This document shows positions 1 through 12,222 of a stretch of DNA of 64,000 nucleotides, piece by piece. The notes beneath the pieces are model-generated. The model was not told the origin of the DNA. It saw only the letters and a list, made by a program, of their open reading frames with translations, and searched no databases. How positions within the stretch are numbered: the first letter of the stretch is position 1; each line of letters starts with the position of its first letter. The stretch spans positions 9,462,156 to 9,526,155 of the forward strand of contig CM067533.1 of NCBI GenBank assembly GCA_034509925.1, read 5' to 3'. Source of the DNA: Hirudinaria manillensis. Taxonomy: Eukaryota > Annelida > Clitellata > Hirudinida > Hirudinidae. A program made the position numbers and the translations under genes.

Positions 1-359
1 ATAATTATTATTCATATTATTCAAAATTATTATTATTAATTATTAATATTATTTAATATTATTAATAATATTTAAAAAAAAAAGAATTGATTTTTTTTTG
101 GAATAAATTTGAGAAGAAATTATGCGAATTGTCGTTCACAATAATTTCCCTCTCCCGTTGCGTCCAAATGGAGCGAGTCATGAATATTCATAAGTAATAA
201 TGAAGTAATTTATTATTGGCCATCTAAGTGGATTGATGGACAAAACGAGTGAGACTAATTAGCATAAAATATTCAAAATTATAATGAGCTTGATTTCTAT
301 TGCTTGGTATTGTTTGAATTTTAAACAGTCAATTATTTCAATTATAATAATATTATTTA

Positions 360-408
<49 letters not shown>

Positions 409-976
409 ATATAATAATTTTAATTTTAGAATATATTTCCAATTTATTGTTGTCATATTATTTTTATTTATTCCGCCTTTTTAGCAGTTTTTTTTTATTC
501 CCGGTTGTACTTCCATGACTTTCAAATGCGACAACGCCCCTTCCGTGTTGGCGATCCGACAACATCCGACAACATCCGACAGCGTTCGACAACTTCCGAT
601 AACTTCCGACAACTTCGAACAACAACAACAACAGCAACAATAGTCACCAACCAAACCTGTTTTTTTCCCTCCCTGCGTGGGGTTTTGTTGATTAAATTCG
701 AGGGGATATTTCATCGTCGAGATCATCATCGTCATCTTCATCATCACTGTCGTCATCGTCGTCGTCATCGTCATCATCACTGCACATCGTCATCGTCGTC
801 ATCATCGTTGTGATTGGAATGCTTCAATTTCTTGAGACATTCAAATATTTCTTTTCCTGGAAGAACAAAATACTTTTTAATGTTGTTGTCATTCAACTCC
901 TCCTCCTCCTCCTCCTCCTCCTCTTTATCATCGTCGTCATCATCATCACCACCATCATCATCATCATCATCATCAG
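1..976. other. Left-edge non-coding region with microsatellites
   Basis: AT-rich DNA with an ATT trinucleotide run at about 361-405, a CAA/CCGACAACATC-like low-complexity stretch at about 558-640 and TCC/ATC repeats at 720-976. The ATC run ends in the acceptor AG at 975-976 that opens the first recognised exon. No signal-peptide exon for the downstream lectin receptor could be found here. An open frame with poly-Ser codons runs from about 814 into that exon, but I read it as repeat-derived intron. Confidence 0.5.
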
Positions 977-1553
977 GTACCATCGAGATCTGCAACATGG
1001 AGACGTTGAACATCACGTGTTCGAACGACGACGTTATCCTCATGCAGTCCGCCAGGTACGGCAGGATGGAGGTCGGCAGGTGCGTCAAGGGCGGCTACGG
1101 TCACGTGGGCTGCTCCTCGAACGTCATTGGCTACTTGGACGGCAGGTGCTCCGGCAGACGGATTTGTCAGTTCCAGGTGATGAGCGGTTGTTTTGAATGT
1201 GGCATCTCAAGTGTTGTGGTTACTTATTATTGTTACTCTATTATTATTATTACATTTATTATAGTGATTATTATATAATTATTATTTTATGTAATTATAG
1301 TAATTATTATATAATTATTTTATGTAATAATTATTATGCGGTCATAATAATCTTAATAATGCGAAAATTAAAATAAAACAATATTAATATACATCTAAAC
1401 TTAGATTAAAATAATTTTATTATTATTTTTCTTATTATTCACTCAATTCAATCCAGGTACCAGATAGAATCCTCTACGATCTCCAACCTTGTCCCGTTGA
1501 CTTCACCTCTTACCTTGAGTTGACCTACTCTTGCATTACAGGTGAGTCATCCA

Positions 1554-1651
<98 letters not shown>

Positions 1652-1659
1652 CATTATTA

Positions 1660-1705
<46 letters not shown>

Positions 1706-3529
1706 TACACGTGACGTAGTATAGCAGATGTTACAGGTAAGTTTGAGGTGCGATAAACTTCGATGAACAGGTGCCAGAGATGAAAAGTTATTTTTTTTTT
1801 GTCTTTGTTTTTGCGTGTTAATTGCCGGCTCAGTTAATTTACGGCATCGGAACAGGTATGTCTTACCTTAGAATGGTACCTGAATTGAAGTCACCAGGTA
1901 ACTTGCTTTACGTCTTGAGGCACGAATTTATGGCCATGAATTTATTTCTTAATTTTTAATTTAATTTAATTTATTTATTTATTTATTTTTGTTGTTGTTG
2001 AGATCTTGAAAGATCAGCGCCGAAGAATTGTTGGTTGAGCGCCAAAAGCATTCGTCTGCAAATAAACTCGTACGCATTGCAGGCCAAACGGCGCTACATC
2101 AATCGAAGGGCGTCGTTGTCGTCATCGTCGTCGTCGTCGTCACTATCGTCATGACCGACATCGTTACCATCACCATTATCGTCATCGTCATCATCATCAT
2201 CGTCATCGTCGTCATCATCAGCAAGACCATGCTAGTTCTGGAACGCCCGTCCCTCGTGTGCATTAAAACATTTAAAACGTAATTCTCCTTCACCTCCAGT
2301 TCTCAGACCGAACATGTGCTACAACAACAACAACAACATCAACATCCACAACAACAACAACAACAACAAGGACCACCAGCACAACAACGACTACAAAACG
2401 AACATCGGAAACGACCATTTCGTACGCAACCCTACGAGGATTACGGGTCTTTTGTCTGGGTTCATCGGCTTTGTCGGTCACTCGTCGGAAGGTCGCGGGA
2501 CCCCAAGATCGGGACATCGACAACAACGGCAACAATCGTCCCAACAACAGCAACAACTACAACTGCCGCAACTGCCGCAGCAGCAGCAACAACAGCGACT
2601 ACACAAGCGTCACCAGCAGGCGGCCAATTATTCGTCAAAAATAATTGACACGCGTCCTTCTGACGTCGTCGAACGGACTAAGGACACCGTCGCCGCTAAT
2701 AACGGAACACCCGTCGCTGCATTATTGAAGGAATTTCACAAGAGGCGCGAAACACGCTCGCCAGAAGACAACGACGCGAGACAGCGACAGGCCAACAGTA
2801 GCAACAAAAACAACGACAGCGATGGAGTCGACAACAACAGTAACAACAACAACTCGACGCTCGGCAACAACGGGTTAGAATGCCCTGTGACCTTGGAGGT
2901 CATGCGGGGTCAAAAGGTCAACCTGACCCTGATAACCTTCGTGTCCTTCGGCGACCTTCCGAACGAATTGGAGGCTCCACTGCAGCGTCTCCAGCGCGAC
3001 GAGACGCTGTATCCGGAGATGTGCTATCAGGTGGGTGGTCGTCGTGGTCATCATCATCGTCGTCATCGGACTCATCAGCATAAACAAACGAATGCAAATC
3101 ACCACGACTGCCATCGTCATCGTCGTCGTCGTCGTCATCATCCTTATCACCGTCGGTACAGCCATTATCGGACAATGGAGAAGCTGATGCTGATGACGAT
3201 GATGCTGATGATGATGATGATGATGATGACAATGATGCTGATAAGATGCTGATGCTGATGATGATGCTGATGATGATGACAATGATGCTGATAAGATGCC
3301 GATGGCGATGATGTTTTCAGAAAACGAACAAACGGATCTGAAAACGAACGTCAAGACGTTAGGAAGCTTGGCTTGCACGGCACGCGTGCACCCCCGGGAA
3401 TTGCGCTATACAAATCACTGAGCGTCTCTGGGGCACCGAACAAATGGGCCTCACCCACTCTCCCTCATCACCGTTGTCATTAGCGACCCTCGTTACCTTT
3501 ATCTAGGAGTCGTCATCATCATCCATGCC

Positions 3530-3563
<34 letters not shown>

Positions 3564-6545
3564 GAAGCAGCAGCAGCAGTAGCATCATCAGCAACATCAT
3601 CGTCGGCACCATAACAACCATCATCATTACCATAGTCATTATCACCATCATCGTCATCAACACCACAATCGTTTCCATCTTCGTAATCCTCCTCCTCTTT
3701 TTCCTCATCATCTGCGTCATCAATGGCGTCGCTTAAATCAACCCCGTCGGGCATTTTGTTGCCATCGAAGTCGTCTCCATGGCGACGCGTTTTGGTCGCA
3801 CCTGTCCACCCGATCGCGTGATCCCCGGCTGATGTCATGTTCAGCATCAGTTTACAATTGCGAGGTCGTAATTCAAAACATGGATGCATTATCATTATCA
3901 TTATCATCCTCATCATAGTCATCATCACCGTCGTCGTCACCATCATAGACATCATCACCGTCGTCGTCATCTTTATCATTATCACCGTCATCGTTATCAT
4001 CGCCGCTATCGTCACCACAACTGCTTTCATAGGCCACCTGTTTACCTGTTGTAATTATGATCCTGTCGCCATCTTAGCACTTCGTCGGATCCAATCGTAA
4101 TCAACGTGCAAGTAGACGACCTCATAAGGAAAATTTATGTGACGCGCAGTGTCTACGACGATGATGATGACGACGACGACGAAAACCATAGGGGGAGTCT
4201 TATTGAAAATTCAAGTCGGAAATGATGACGGATGGATGGGTGGGTGGAAGGGTGAGCGGATGGGTGTGGGTTGGCGCTGACCCGATAGAACGAGGACACG
4301 GGATGACGTGACGATGATGACGACGATGACGATGATGATGATCGATAACCATGGCAATTAGAGTTGACGAAATGGATGTGACAGTGATGGTGGTCCTGAA
4401 GACGACGACTGCGCTGTCGGCATCAGTGCTGCAGCCGCTGAAGATGATGACGACGACGATGGTGATGATTGATGTCGTCGTCGTCGAAGTTGTTGTTGTT
4501 GTTGTTATTGTTGGGATTTTGATGGCGCTCCGGCAGAAAATTGGTTCCATTTTACAATTTACCGCTGACGCCGCCTTCATTACCACCATTATCATCATCG
4601 TCATCATCATCATCATTGTCATCGTCATCGTCATCGTCCTCGTCGTCGTCATCATCATCATCATCAACATCATCATCATAATCACCATTGTCAACCTCAT
4701 CTACTTCGTTTTGACAAGAGTCTCCCTGTGATTATCCTCATCAATCACAATAAGATTATCCCATCACGGGCGTCATCATCATCATCATCATCTTCTTCTT
4801 CTTCTTCTTCGAGATCATCATCATCAACATCGTGTTGCTATATACGGCCATAGGTCGCAATGGTGCGTGACGGCAACTCTAGCTGGAGGGGCGTGACTTT
4901 ATGCTCCAGTGACCTTCGCACGAGACATGTGATCATGACCTCAACCAATCAACTCCATCTAGTCCTCAGAGGTGACCCAGTTCGGCAAGAAATTAGGGCT
5001 GTCATCTTCGAGTTCAAAGGTCAGTCTAGATTAATATTGATAGTATTACTGATTGATCGGATCGATCGATCATAATCGGGGCCTTAAGATTGAAATAATA
5101 ATTAGCCCTAATTATTACTATGAATATATTATTTCTATATGTCAATTATAGGTAATAGATATCATTTTTTTAAGTGAATAATAACAATCATTATTTAAAC
5201 ATATTAACATAATTACAGTAAATAAATATTATTATTATTATTATTATTATTATAACTGTTAATGTTATAATTAAATAATTAATGAAAGAGTTATTAATAT
5301 TAATATTATCATTAGTACTAATAAGTTTTTTCAACATGTGATCATTAACTGATCGATCGTGCAGTCTTAGGTTGTCCTAAACTGGAGTCCCTGGATACGC
5401 TGAAGCAACCCCATCACGTGATTTACGAAGGTCAAGAGGTCGTCACGGTTCATTGCAACAGCTCCGCCCAGAAGTGGAAATACACGTGCGACGGAAACGC
5501 CTGGATTGGGCGCCATGGAAGTTGCTTGTCATCCGAGACCTCCCAGGAAGGTCCATTTCATTAATTGGCCAACATATTAACTAATTGATTTATTATCTAT
5601 TTATTATATTTATATTTAAATAAGATTAATTAACTGGTTTATTAATTTTTCCAGAAATCTAAATATAAAGAAAAAATTAAATCGTTTACTCATACCTTTT
5701 TATTAAGGCCTTATTCCGTAGTTGTAAATGCCTAGGGCAGCTCACTAAATAGTTCGTGATTTTTAACCAATAGTTAACTTAATTATTAATTAATAACGAT
5801 TTACTAAATAGCTTCCCCAACCTCCTCCTCGTCCAATCAGAAGAGCCAGGGGGAAGAGGTCATCTCCTTTGGCCTGCTATTCGCTGTTTCGATAGGAGTG
5901 GGCGTTGGTTTCGTCGTGGGAGGGATTCTACTCTTCCTGGCCACCAAATACTTCAAAAGGTAAGGCGGGTCCAATACCCAGCCAATGAGATAATCATCAT
6001 CATCATCAGGGGGCTTAAGATCGTAATCATTCGCCAGATTGAGCCAAGCTAAGAACGGAGGATACACGCAGCCTGACAAACAGTTCGTTTGCATGGGGCA
6101 CCAGGTCAAAGCCCAGATGATTCGAGCCAATGAAAGCTCGGGCTCCAGCTCGGCTCGGCCAAACACGCTCTCCTATTGGTCTTCCCTTGAGTCTCAGTAC
6201 ACGCCCACCATGAGAAGCTGCGAATCGGAAGGCGTCAGAGAACTGATGTGCTCTCTTCCGATGAGCGTTCGCGGCCAGCTTCATTGGTCAACATCTCACA
6301 AGGGCTCCGTCCCGGCCGTACCCGGCGACATGATTGGCTGCCATCCTCCGAGGGGGAGGGGCTGCCCGGGAGTCACGTGTCCTGAGTGCAAGCAGGATCT
6401 CGTCTGCGTGACGACGTGTCTTGACTCTCAGCTGCTAGCGTCTTCCGGCGATTCGGAGCGACAGTCGCCGGCGGTCAGAGCGGCGTCGGAGCGCGACTGC
6501 AGAAACGCTTTCGTTCAGCCCGACGCCATGACAAACAAGTGTTGA
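977..6545 (+). CDS. SUEL lectin-CUB-Sushi single-pass membrane protein (5' partial)
   Basis: Probable cell-surface receptor or adhesion protein of the secretory pathway. Exons 977-1176, 1457-1541, 2300-3030, 4854-5019, 5365-5550, 5812-5959 and 6038-6545 join in frame at every junction and give 673 visible residues. In order: a galactose-binding SUEL/RBL lectin domain (visible residues 5-94, with SARYGR and a C-terminal YLELTYSC), an Asn-rich and otherwise low-complexity linker (95-285), a CUB domain (286-393, starting LECPVTLEVMRG), a Sushi/CCP domain (394-450, four Cys, YTCDGNAW), one hydrophobic span (about 470-495, GVGVGFVVGGILLFLA) and a cytoplasmic tail with scattered Cys residues ending NKC-stop. 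The first exon carrying the signal peptide is missing, lying off the left edge or in an exon I could not see. The donor at 5551 is weak (gtccat), but the frame demands it. I cannot name an orthologue; the domain calls are firm, the ligand is unknown. Confidence 0.85.
1552..1705. repeat. (TTA)n microsatellite
   Basis: About 150 bp of almost uninterrupted TTA/ATT trinucleotide repeat, beginning just after the donor at 1542 in the second visible intron of the lectin receptor gene. Confidence 0.95.
2314..2380 (+). repeat. Coding (CAA)n/(AAC)n tract
   Basis: An in-exon AAC/CAA repeat. In the receptor frame it encodes an Asn-rich stretch; one frame over it would encode poly-Gln and open for 110 codons. 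The Asn frame is the one that continues into the CUB domain. Confidence 0.85.
3031..4853 (+). repeat. 1.8-kb intron dense in GAT/GAC/ATC repeats
   Basis: Intron splitting the CUB domain. It is filled with diverged GAT, GAC and complementary ATC/GTC trinucleotide runs (for example about 3184-3310, 3520-3680, 3890-4010, 4310-4345, 4575-4690 and 4770-4830). The long overlapping open frames here are Ser/Asp/His/Met/Ile repeat translations, not genes. Confidence 0.85.
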
Positions 6546-6675
6546 CGTCGCGTTTAGGACCGTCGTTTCTACAGGCGTATGAAAAAGTGTGATCCGTTCC
6601 GCTTGAGTTCCGTTCTGATCGTATTCATTCGTTTCATTCCAAACAGTCCTTGAAAGAGGCTGGACTCAGCTCTCT

Positions 6676-6709
6676 AATAAAAATCATTTGCAGATATTTT
6701 CCTAATAAA
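6676..6709 (+). terminator. Poly(A) signals of the lectin receptor gene
   Basis: Two AATAAA hexamers (6676-6681 and 6704-6709) lie 130-165 bp after the stop codon at 6543-6545. The next gene is convergent, with its stop codon at 7213. Confidence 0.6.
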
Positions 6710-7212
6710 ATCTCGGCACTTTGTCATTGCATATCCTACTCTGTTGGGAATCAGGAAAAATAAAGGCACCATTTTTTTGGAATGAATGAATGAGAATGAA
6801 AGAAAGGAAACAATAAGTTTGGCTCCTGCAATAGAGTAGCTTAAAATCTCCCTCATTCCCTGCCTATCCCTTCTTCCTACATTACTCTGTCGTTCTTCAG
6901 ACTACACCCCCATGCAAGTCAGGCTTGAGTGATTAAGTTAGAGATCAAAACGAAATGAATTATTGAAACAGTTAATTAACATTTATGAACAAATTATTAA
7001 ACGCAAAAAAAAACAGGTGCCAAATTCAACATATGGAAATACAATGCGAGATGAAGAGCGATTACTTTAAAGCAACAACATCACAACGACCGAAAACTCT
7101 CAGATTCCAATGCTAGTTGTACATTCACCCACCAACTCATTCATTCCTTCAGTCAATCAGTAAATGAATGAATGAATCAATCAATCAATGAATCAATCCA
7201 TCCATCCATCCA

Positions 7213-7576
7213 TCAATCCATATCCTGGTCGTCATTGTCTCCGCCTCCGCTCAAGTCCTGTGGCAGAATGTCAGAATCTTCCGCTATTTCTCCATCCTCG
7301 AGCCCAACATCTCCCCTGCCAAAGGCGTCCCAGATGATGCTGTTGCTGTTGTTGTTGTTCCTGCCGTGGCTCGGACTGTCGGTGTTGGGTTCGTCGTTAG
7401 AGTCGCTCTCAGAGATTTCGAGCTCCTGTTGCAGGGCGCTGAGTACGTCCGAATCTGGAGGAACGAAGGAAAGGAAGTGGAATGAAATGATGGTGAAACT
7501 ACAAGGAGTGTTGATAGTAACTTGTTGTTACTATTGCTGGTATATACCATGTGATCAGGTAAAGATTTTTCAGTTT

Positions 7577-7618
<42 letters not shown>

Positions 7619-10600
7619 CTATTGAGTGATTGTTTTTAATTCAAACCAAATGGATCCGACAAACAAAATTCAAAAATACCGATCTGCTCAGATTTTTCAG
7701 AGAAAAAGAATTTCCAAACCTGTTTTGCTCCTTCCGAAGCCAGAAAACGGGTTGGGGTCGATTCGGAATTCCGACCTTTCGAGTTCATCTGCGTAGTCGT
7801 CATCCTCCTGGAAGTAGAAACAATCCCAGAATAAGTAAAACCCACAATCATCATCATCACTACTACCACCAACATTGTATCACCATCATCATCATCACAA
7901 GTACTCTACCTGATTCCTCCCGCCGTACGCCTCGCTCATGAGGCTGCTCTCGTCCCCGATGGTGAACTTCGGAGCCCTCGATGACTCGTCGTTGTCGCCC
8001 GTCACGACGCTGTCGGTCTCCACGGCGTCGAACGCCGCCTCCCTGATGGCCGCGATGTTCTGCTCGAGCATCAGCAGCGTCTGGTCCTGCTCCTCCAGGG
8101 CCTCCGTGCAGACGTCCAGGATCCTGTTGGCCGTGCCGGTCAGGAGGCTGTTGGGTCCGTTGTACGTCCGGCAGTTGGAGACGAGAAGGCAGACGTCCTT
8201 GAGGAAGTCCTCGCGGCTGAAGTAGCGATGCTCCGAGGCCTTTCGGTGCATCGTGGACAGGTCGATGGGGTTCTCGACGGTCGTGTAGTAGTCCTTGTAC
8301 TGCTTCTTGTTGACGGGGGCGTGGAAGGGCACGGAGCCCTCCACGGTCTTCAGTCTGTCCTCGATGATGCTGGTCAGGATGTAGGAGAAGGAGACCATGT
8401 CGTCGTCGTCCAAGAGCGGATTGATGGCCTTCTCCAGCTTCATCAGCTTATCCTCCTTCTCTGCTATCCTGCCGAGACAGTGTTCGAACATTTGCCGTGC
8501 TGAGGCCGTCAGCGGACTGGCGGCGCCGTTGTACAGCTCGCAGTTTCGCACGATCTGGTTGACGTCCTTCAAGAAGTCCTCCCTCGACTGGTACTTCCGA
8601 CTCCTCAGGTTCTCGCGGATCGTCTGCAGGCAGGTCGGCTTCTTGACGACGTCGTAATAGTCCGAGACCAACTTCGCGTTGACCGGAAATAGAAACTGGA
8701 CGGAGCACGGCAGCTCCCTCATCTCGTTCAGGATGTCCTCGAAGATGGTCGACAGGGTGACCACGGGGTCGGCTCTTCTCCTGTTGAAAAGCTTCTTCGG
8801 CTTCTTCAGGTACTCGTCCTGCAGAGACAGAGAGCTCAGCTTTCGCTTCTTCTCCTCCTTGGAGACCTTCGGGAATTTCAGGACGAGCGACTTCTTCTTG
8901 ATGTCTTCGGCGTGCTTGATGAGCTGTTTCGAGAGAGTGACCTTCGTACCCTCGATGTTGATGAGAGCCTCGTCCTTCAGGTCCGTCTTTTCCAGCTCCT
9001 CCTGCTGCTCCTCCGACAGGGCCACGTTCCCGACGGCTCCGGACGGGGCGGACGACTTGGAGAACTTGGGGCACTCGCGGTTCGTCCTCATGTGCCCCGT
9101 CTGGCCGCAGGCGCCGCACCTGAGCTTGTTGGGCTTGAGCGGCTTCGACGACTTCGACTTCTTCTTGACGTCCGCGACGTTTCCGTCCTCCATCCTCTTG
9201 ATCCTCCTCAGCTGCTCCTGGAGCCTCTTCTTCTCCCTCTTCATCTCCTCCTTCTGCTGGTCATCCAGAACGGAGAACTGCTGCAGGTAGGACTTGTCCT
9301 TCGACTCCTTGATCCTGATGTAGCGATCGACGACGTTAGGCTTCTTGACGATCTCGACCCTCGTGTATTCGCGTCCGTCCTCGCCCCTGAACTTCCGGGT
9401 TATCTTCAACTTCCGGTTCGCGCCGCCGGCGTTGGCGGATCCGGAGACGCCGTCCTTCTTGTCCTTCTTCTGCTTTCCGTCCGCTCCGCTCTTCATGATC
9501 TTGTTCAGCTCCCTCCTTTCTGCCTCCTCCTTTTCCAGGCTCAGCTGGGAAGTCGTCTTCTTGCTGGAGAGCATGTTCTCGATGTTCTTGCCCATCTCCT
9601 CGAGGTCCGACTCTTCCGCCGAACTCCATTCCTCGTCCGAGGAGAGGACCTCGTCTGAGGCCAATATCTTGTTCTGGAGGTCAAAGATCCTCTGGCACTC
9701 CTCTTTGTACCTCTCGTGGTACTCGGCCATCGAGAACCTGTTGCCCCTGGCGAACTTGCAGATTCCGCTACCTGCGAGCGAAAGTTCGGATGATGGACGG
9801 AAGGAATGGAAAAAAAAAAGTGGTGCTGCTTTGGTGTGACGGAGGAATGATAAGGTGATAATGGTTGTGAGTGTGAAGGATAATATTAATATAAAGGTCG
9901 ATATGGCAATGAGTTATGATGATATGATAGTATTTTAAGTTGTTACATTATATTTCATATTTATTATTATTAATAATAATTTTAAAATTAATATTATTAT
10001 TATTATTTGTATATACACAAGAGATGACCAATTACAATGCTTACCATCCTGGGAGGACTTTGCCTGCTCGGTGGACCGCGTCCTAATCTGGTCGATGACC
10101 TCCCACCTCCCCAGTTTGTTGACCGTGGCCTCGTCGACCCCCAACTTCCTGAGGAGGAGTTTTGCCTTCTTGAGCGGCAGTCTCCTCAGGTCGGCGTCAG
10201 TGCCCATCACGGACCTTTTCATGGCGTTCTGACCCGATTGGTCGTCCTTCAGATGCGCATGAACGGGTTTTAAAATTAGTTAAAGTGTTCATATATTATT
10301 AAATATGTAAAGAGTGGAAAAACTAAATTATGGCTTAACAAAAATAATAGGAAATATGTTTTATATATGAAATATTCATTCCATGGCAAATTATGAAGGC
10401 GCTATTACAGCTCCTATTAAATTATTTAAATTATTAATATTATTAATATTAAACCTCCTATGGTCATTTACAAGTCAAAAAGATTTTCAATGGAACAGAA
10501 ATAATACAATAATAATATATTATGTAGAACATTAATAATAAATACATAGAAATAATATAATAATAATATATGTATATAGAAATAATAAATTAATAATTTA

Positions 10601-12182
10601 TTCATCCACAAAAAACAACCCGAATACCTTTCCCGGCTGAGGCTTGTTTGGTATCTTAACGTACGAGAATCCCTCACCGCATCCTGTTGGGTCCGCGAAT
10701 CCGTTCAGTTGAAGGAGGCACTTGCCCTTCATGGCCGAGATGTAGGCGGCTGTCGTCTGCCACGGTGCTGCCTTGGGCTGGTTAAATTATTATTAATTAT
10801 TATATAACATTATTAATACTATAATAAATCATATTAAATTATTATTATGCGAAAAACAACCTCGTCGTCCATCTTGGACGTCTCTTCGTTGTCTTCCTCG
10901 GCCGCCATCAGGGACTTGTCAGGATAACCTGCATCCTGGTTGGATTGAGGGAGGGAAAATAAAAGGATCGAGAGGTGCAAAAATACGATAAGAATCGCAT
11001 TCATCCACCCTTCCATCCACCCATCCATCCATCCATCCATCCACCCATCCATCCATCCATCCATCCATCCACCCACCCATCCATCCATCCATCCATCCAC
11101 CCACCCATCCATCCATCCATCCATCCATCCATCCATCCATCCATCCATCCATCCATCCATCCATCCATCCATCAATCAATCCATCCAACAACATCGACAT
11201 CATCAAACTAACATTGAGTCTCTGCCTGGCAGCCTGCATGCTGTAATAAGCACAGCACTGCTCAGGACTGACCATCTCCCTCAGTTCCTCCTCGCTGGGG
11301 AGTCTGGCATTGTGCTTCAAGACCCACCAGTTCGAGTCGATGCCTGATAACGATGATGATGATGATGATGATGTTAATGTTCATAACTATGACAATGCAA
11401 GTCATCATTCAATTCTCTGATGACATTCTGTCATACAGAAGATGATGCTGATGATGATGAAAGTGATTATCACAGTCGTTAGACAAATTAGAATGATCAT
11501 TTTTGGATGTCCACAAAGAATCATGCATTTCCAGGTATTATCAGAAGACAATGATGACAATGACTATGATGATGATGATGACTACGACGATGACAACCAC
11601 AACAATTATGACGATGACTACGACGATGACAACCACGACAATGATGACGATGACTACGATGATGACAACCACAACAATGATGACGATGACTACGAGGATG
11701 ACGACCAAGACCACCCACCCGTCCTCTTGAAGTCGGCACAGAGCTTGAGCCTCTTGCGGACGCTGCTCTCCGATTGGTAGGGAAAGGCCTTCCTAACTTC
11801 TTCCATTTTGATCCTCCTCGGACTGTCGTGACTCATCCAGAACAGGCGGTAGATGAACAGCTGGAGTGACGGTGGAGAATTATTGTCGTTATAATTATAA
11901 TAATAATTATTATTATTACTATTATTACATAATAAAATCATTTATTATAAATATTAGTGTTAATCGATAATATTAGCTAGGTAATGTTAACTGCTAAAAC
12001 CTTCAAAACTATGTGATCTGTCTCGAACGATGACCCAACGACTGGGATATAAACGTGATAAATAAGCTGATAACATAATAATACCATTAAAATAACCCGC
12101 AATGTTGTGCGTCATCAGTTATCATCAATTAATCAATCAATCAATCGATTGTTTAATTAATCTCAACAACCTGGATTTATCC

Positions 12183-12222
<40 letters not shown>

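Noticed and set aside
777-1088. Poly-Asp/Glu open frame on the minus strand
   Set aside because: Produced by ATC/TCC microsatellites that overlap the real plus-strand lectin exon; no domain.
1552-1705. CRISPR or structured repeat array
   Set aside because: Simple trinucleotide repeats without spacers, in a eukaryotic intron.
2316-2648. Poly-Gln open frame overlapping the receptor linker
   Set aside because: It is a frame-shifted reading of the CAA repeat. Only the Asn frame continues into the CUB domain and matches splice phases.
8448-9658. Long overlapping open frames on both strands over the TAF1 bromodomain exon
   Set aside because: Shadow frames of a GC-rich coding exon; the bromodomain and zinc-knuckle frame is unambiguous.
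10834-11320. Met-Asp-Gly-Trp and His-Pro-Ser-Ile repeat proteins
   Set aside because: Translations of the (CCAT)n microsatellite in a TAF1 intron; only 11343-11213 is exon.
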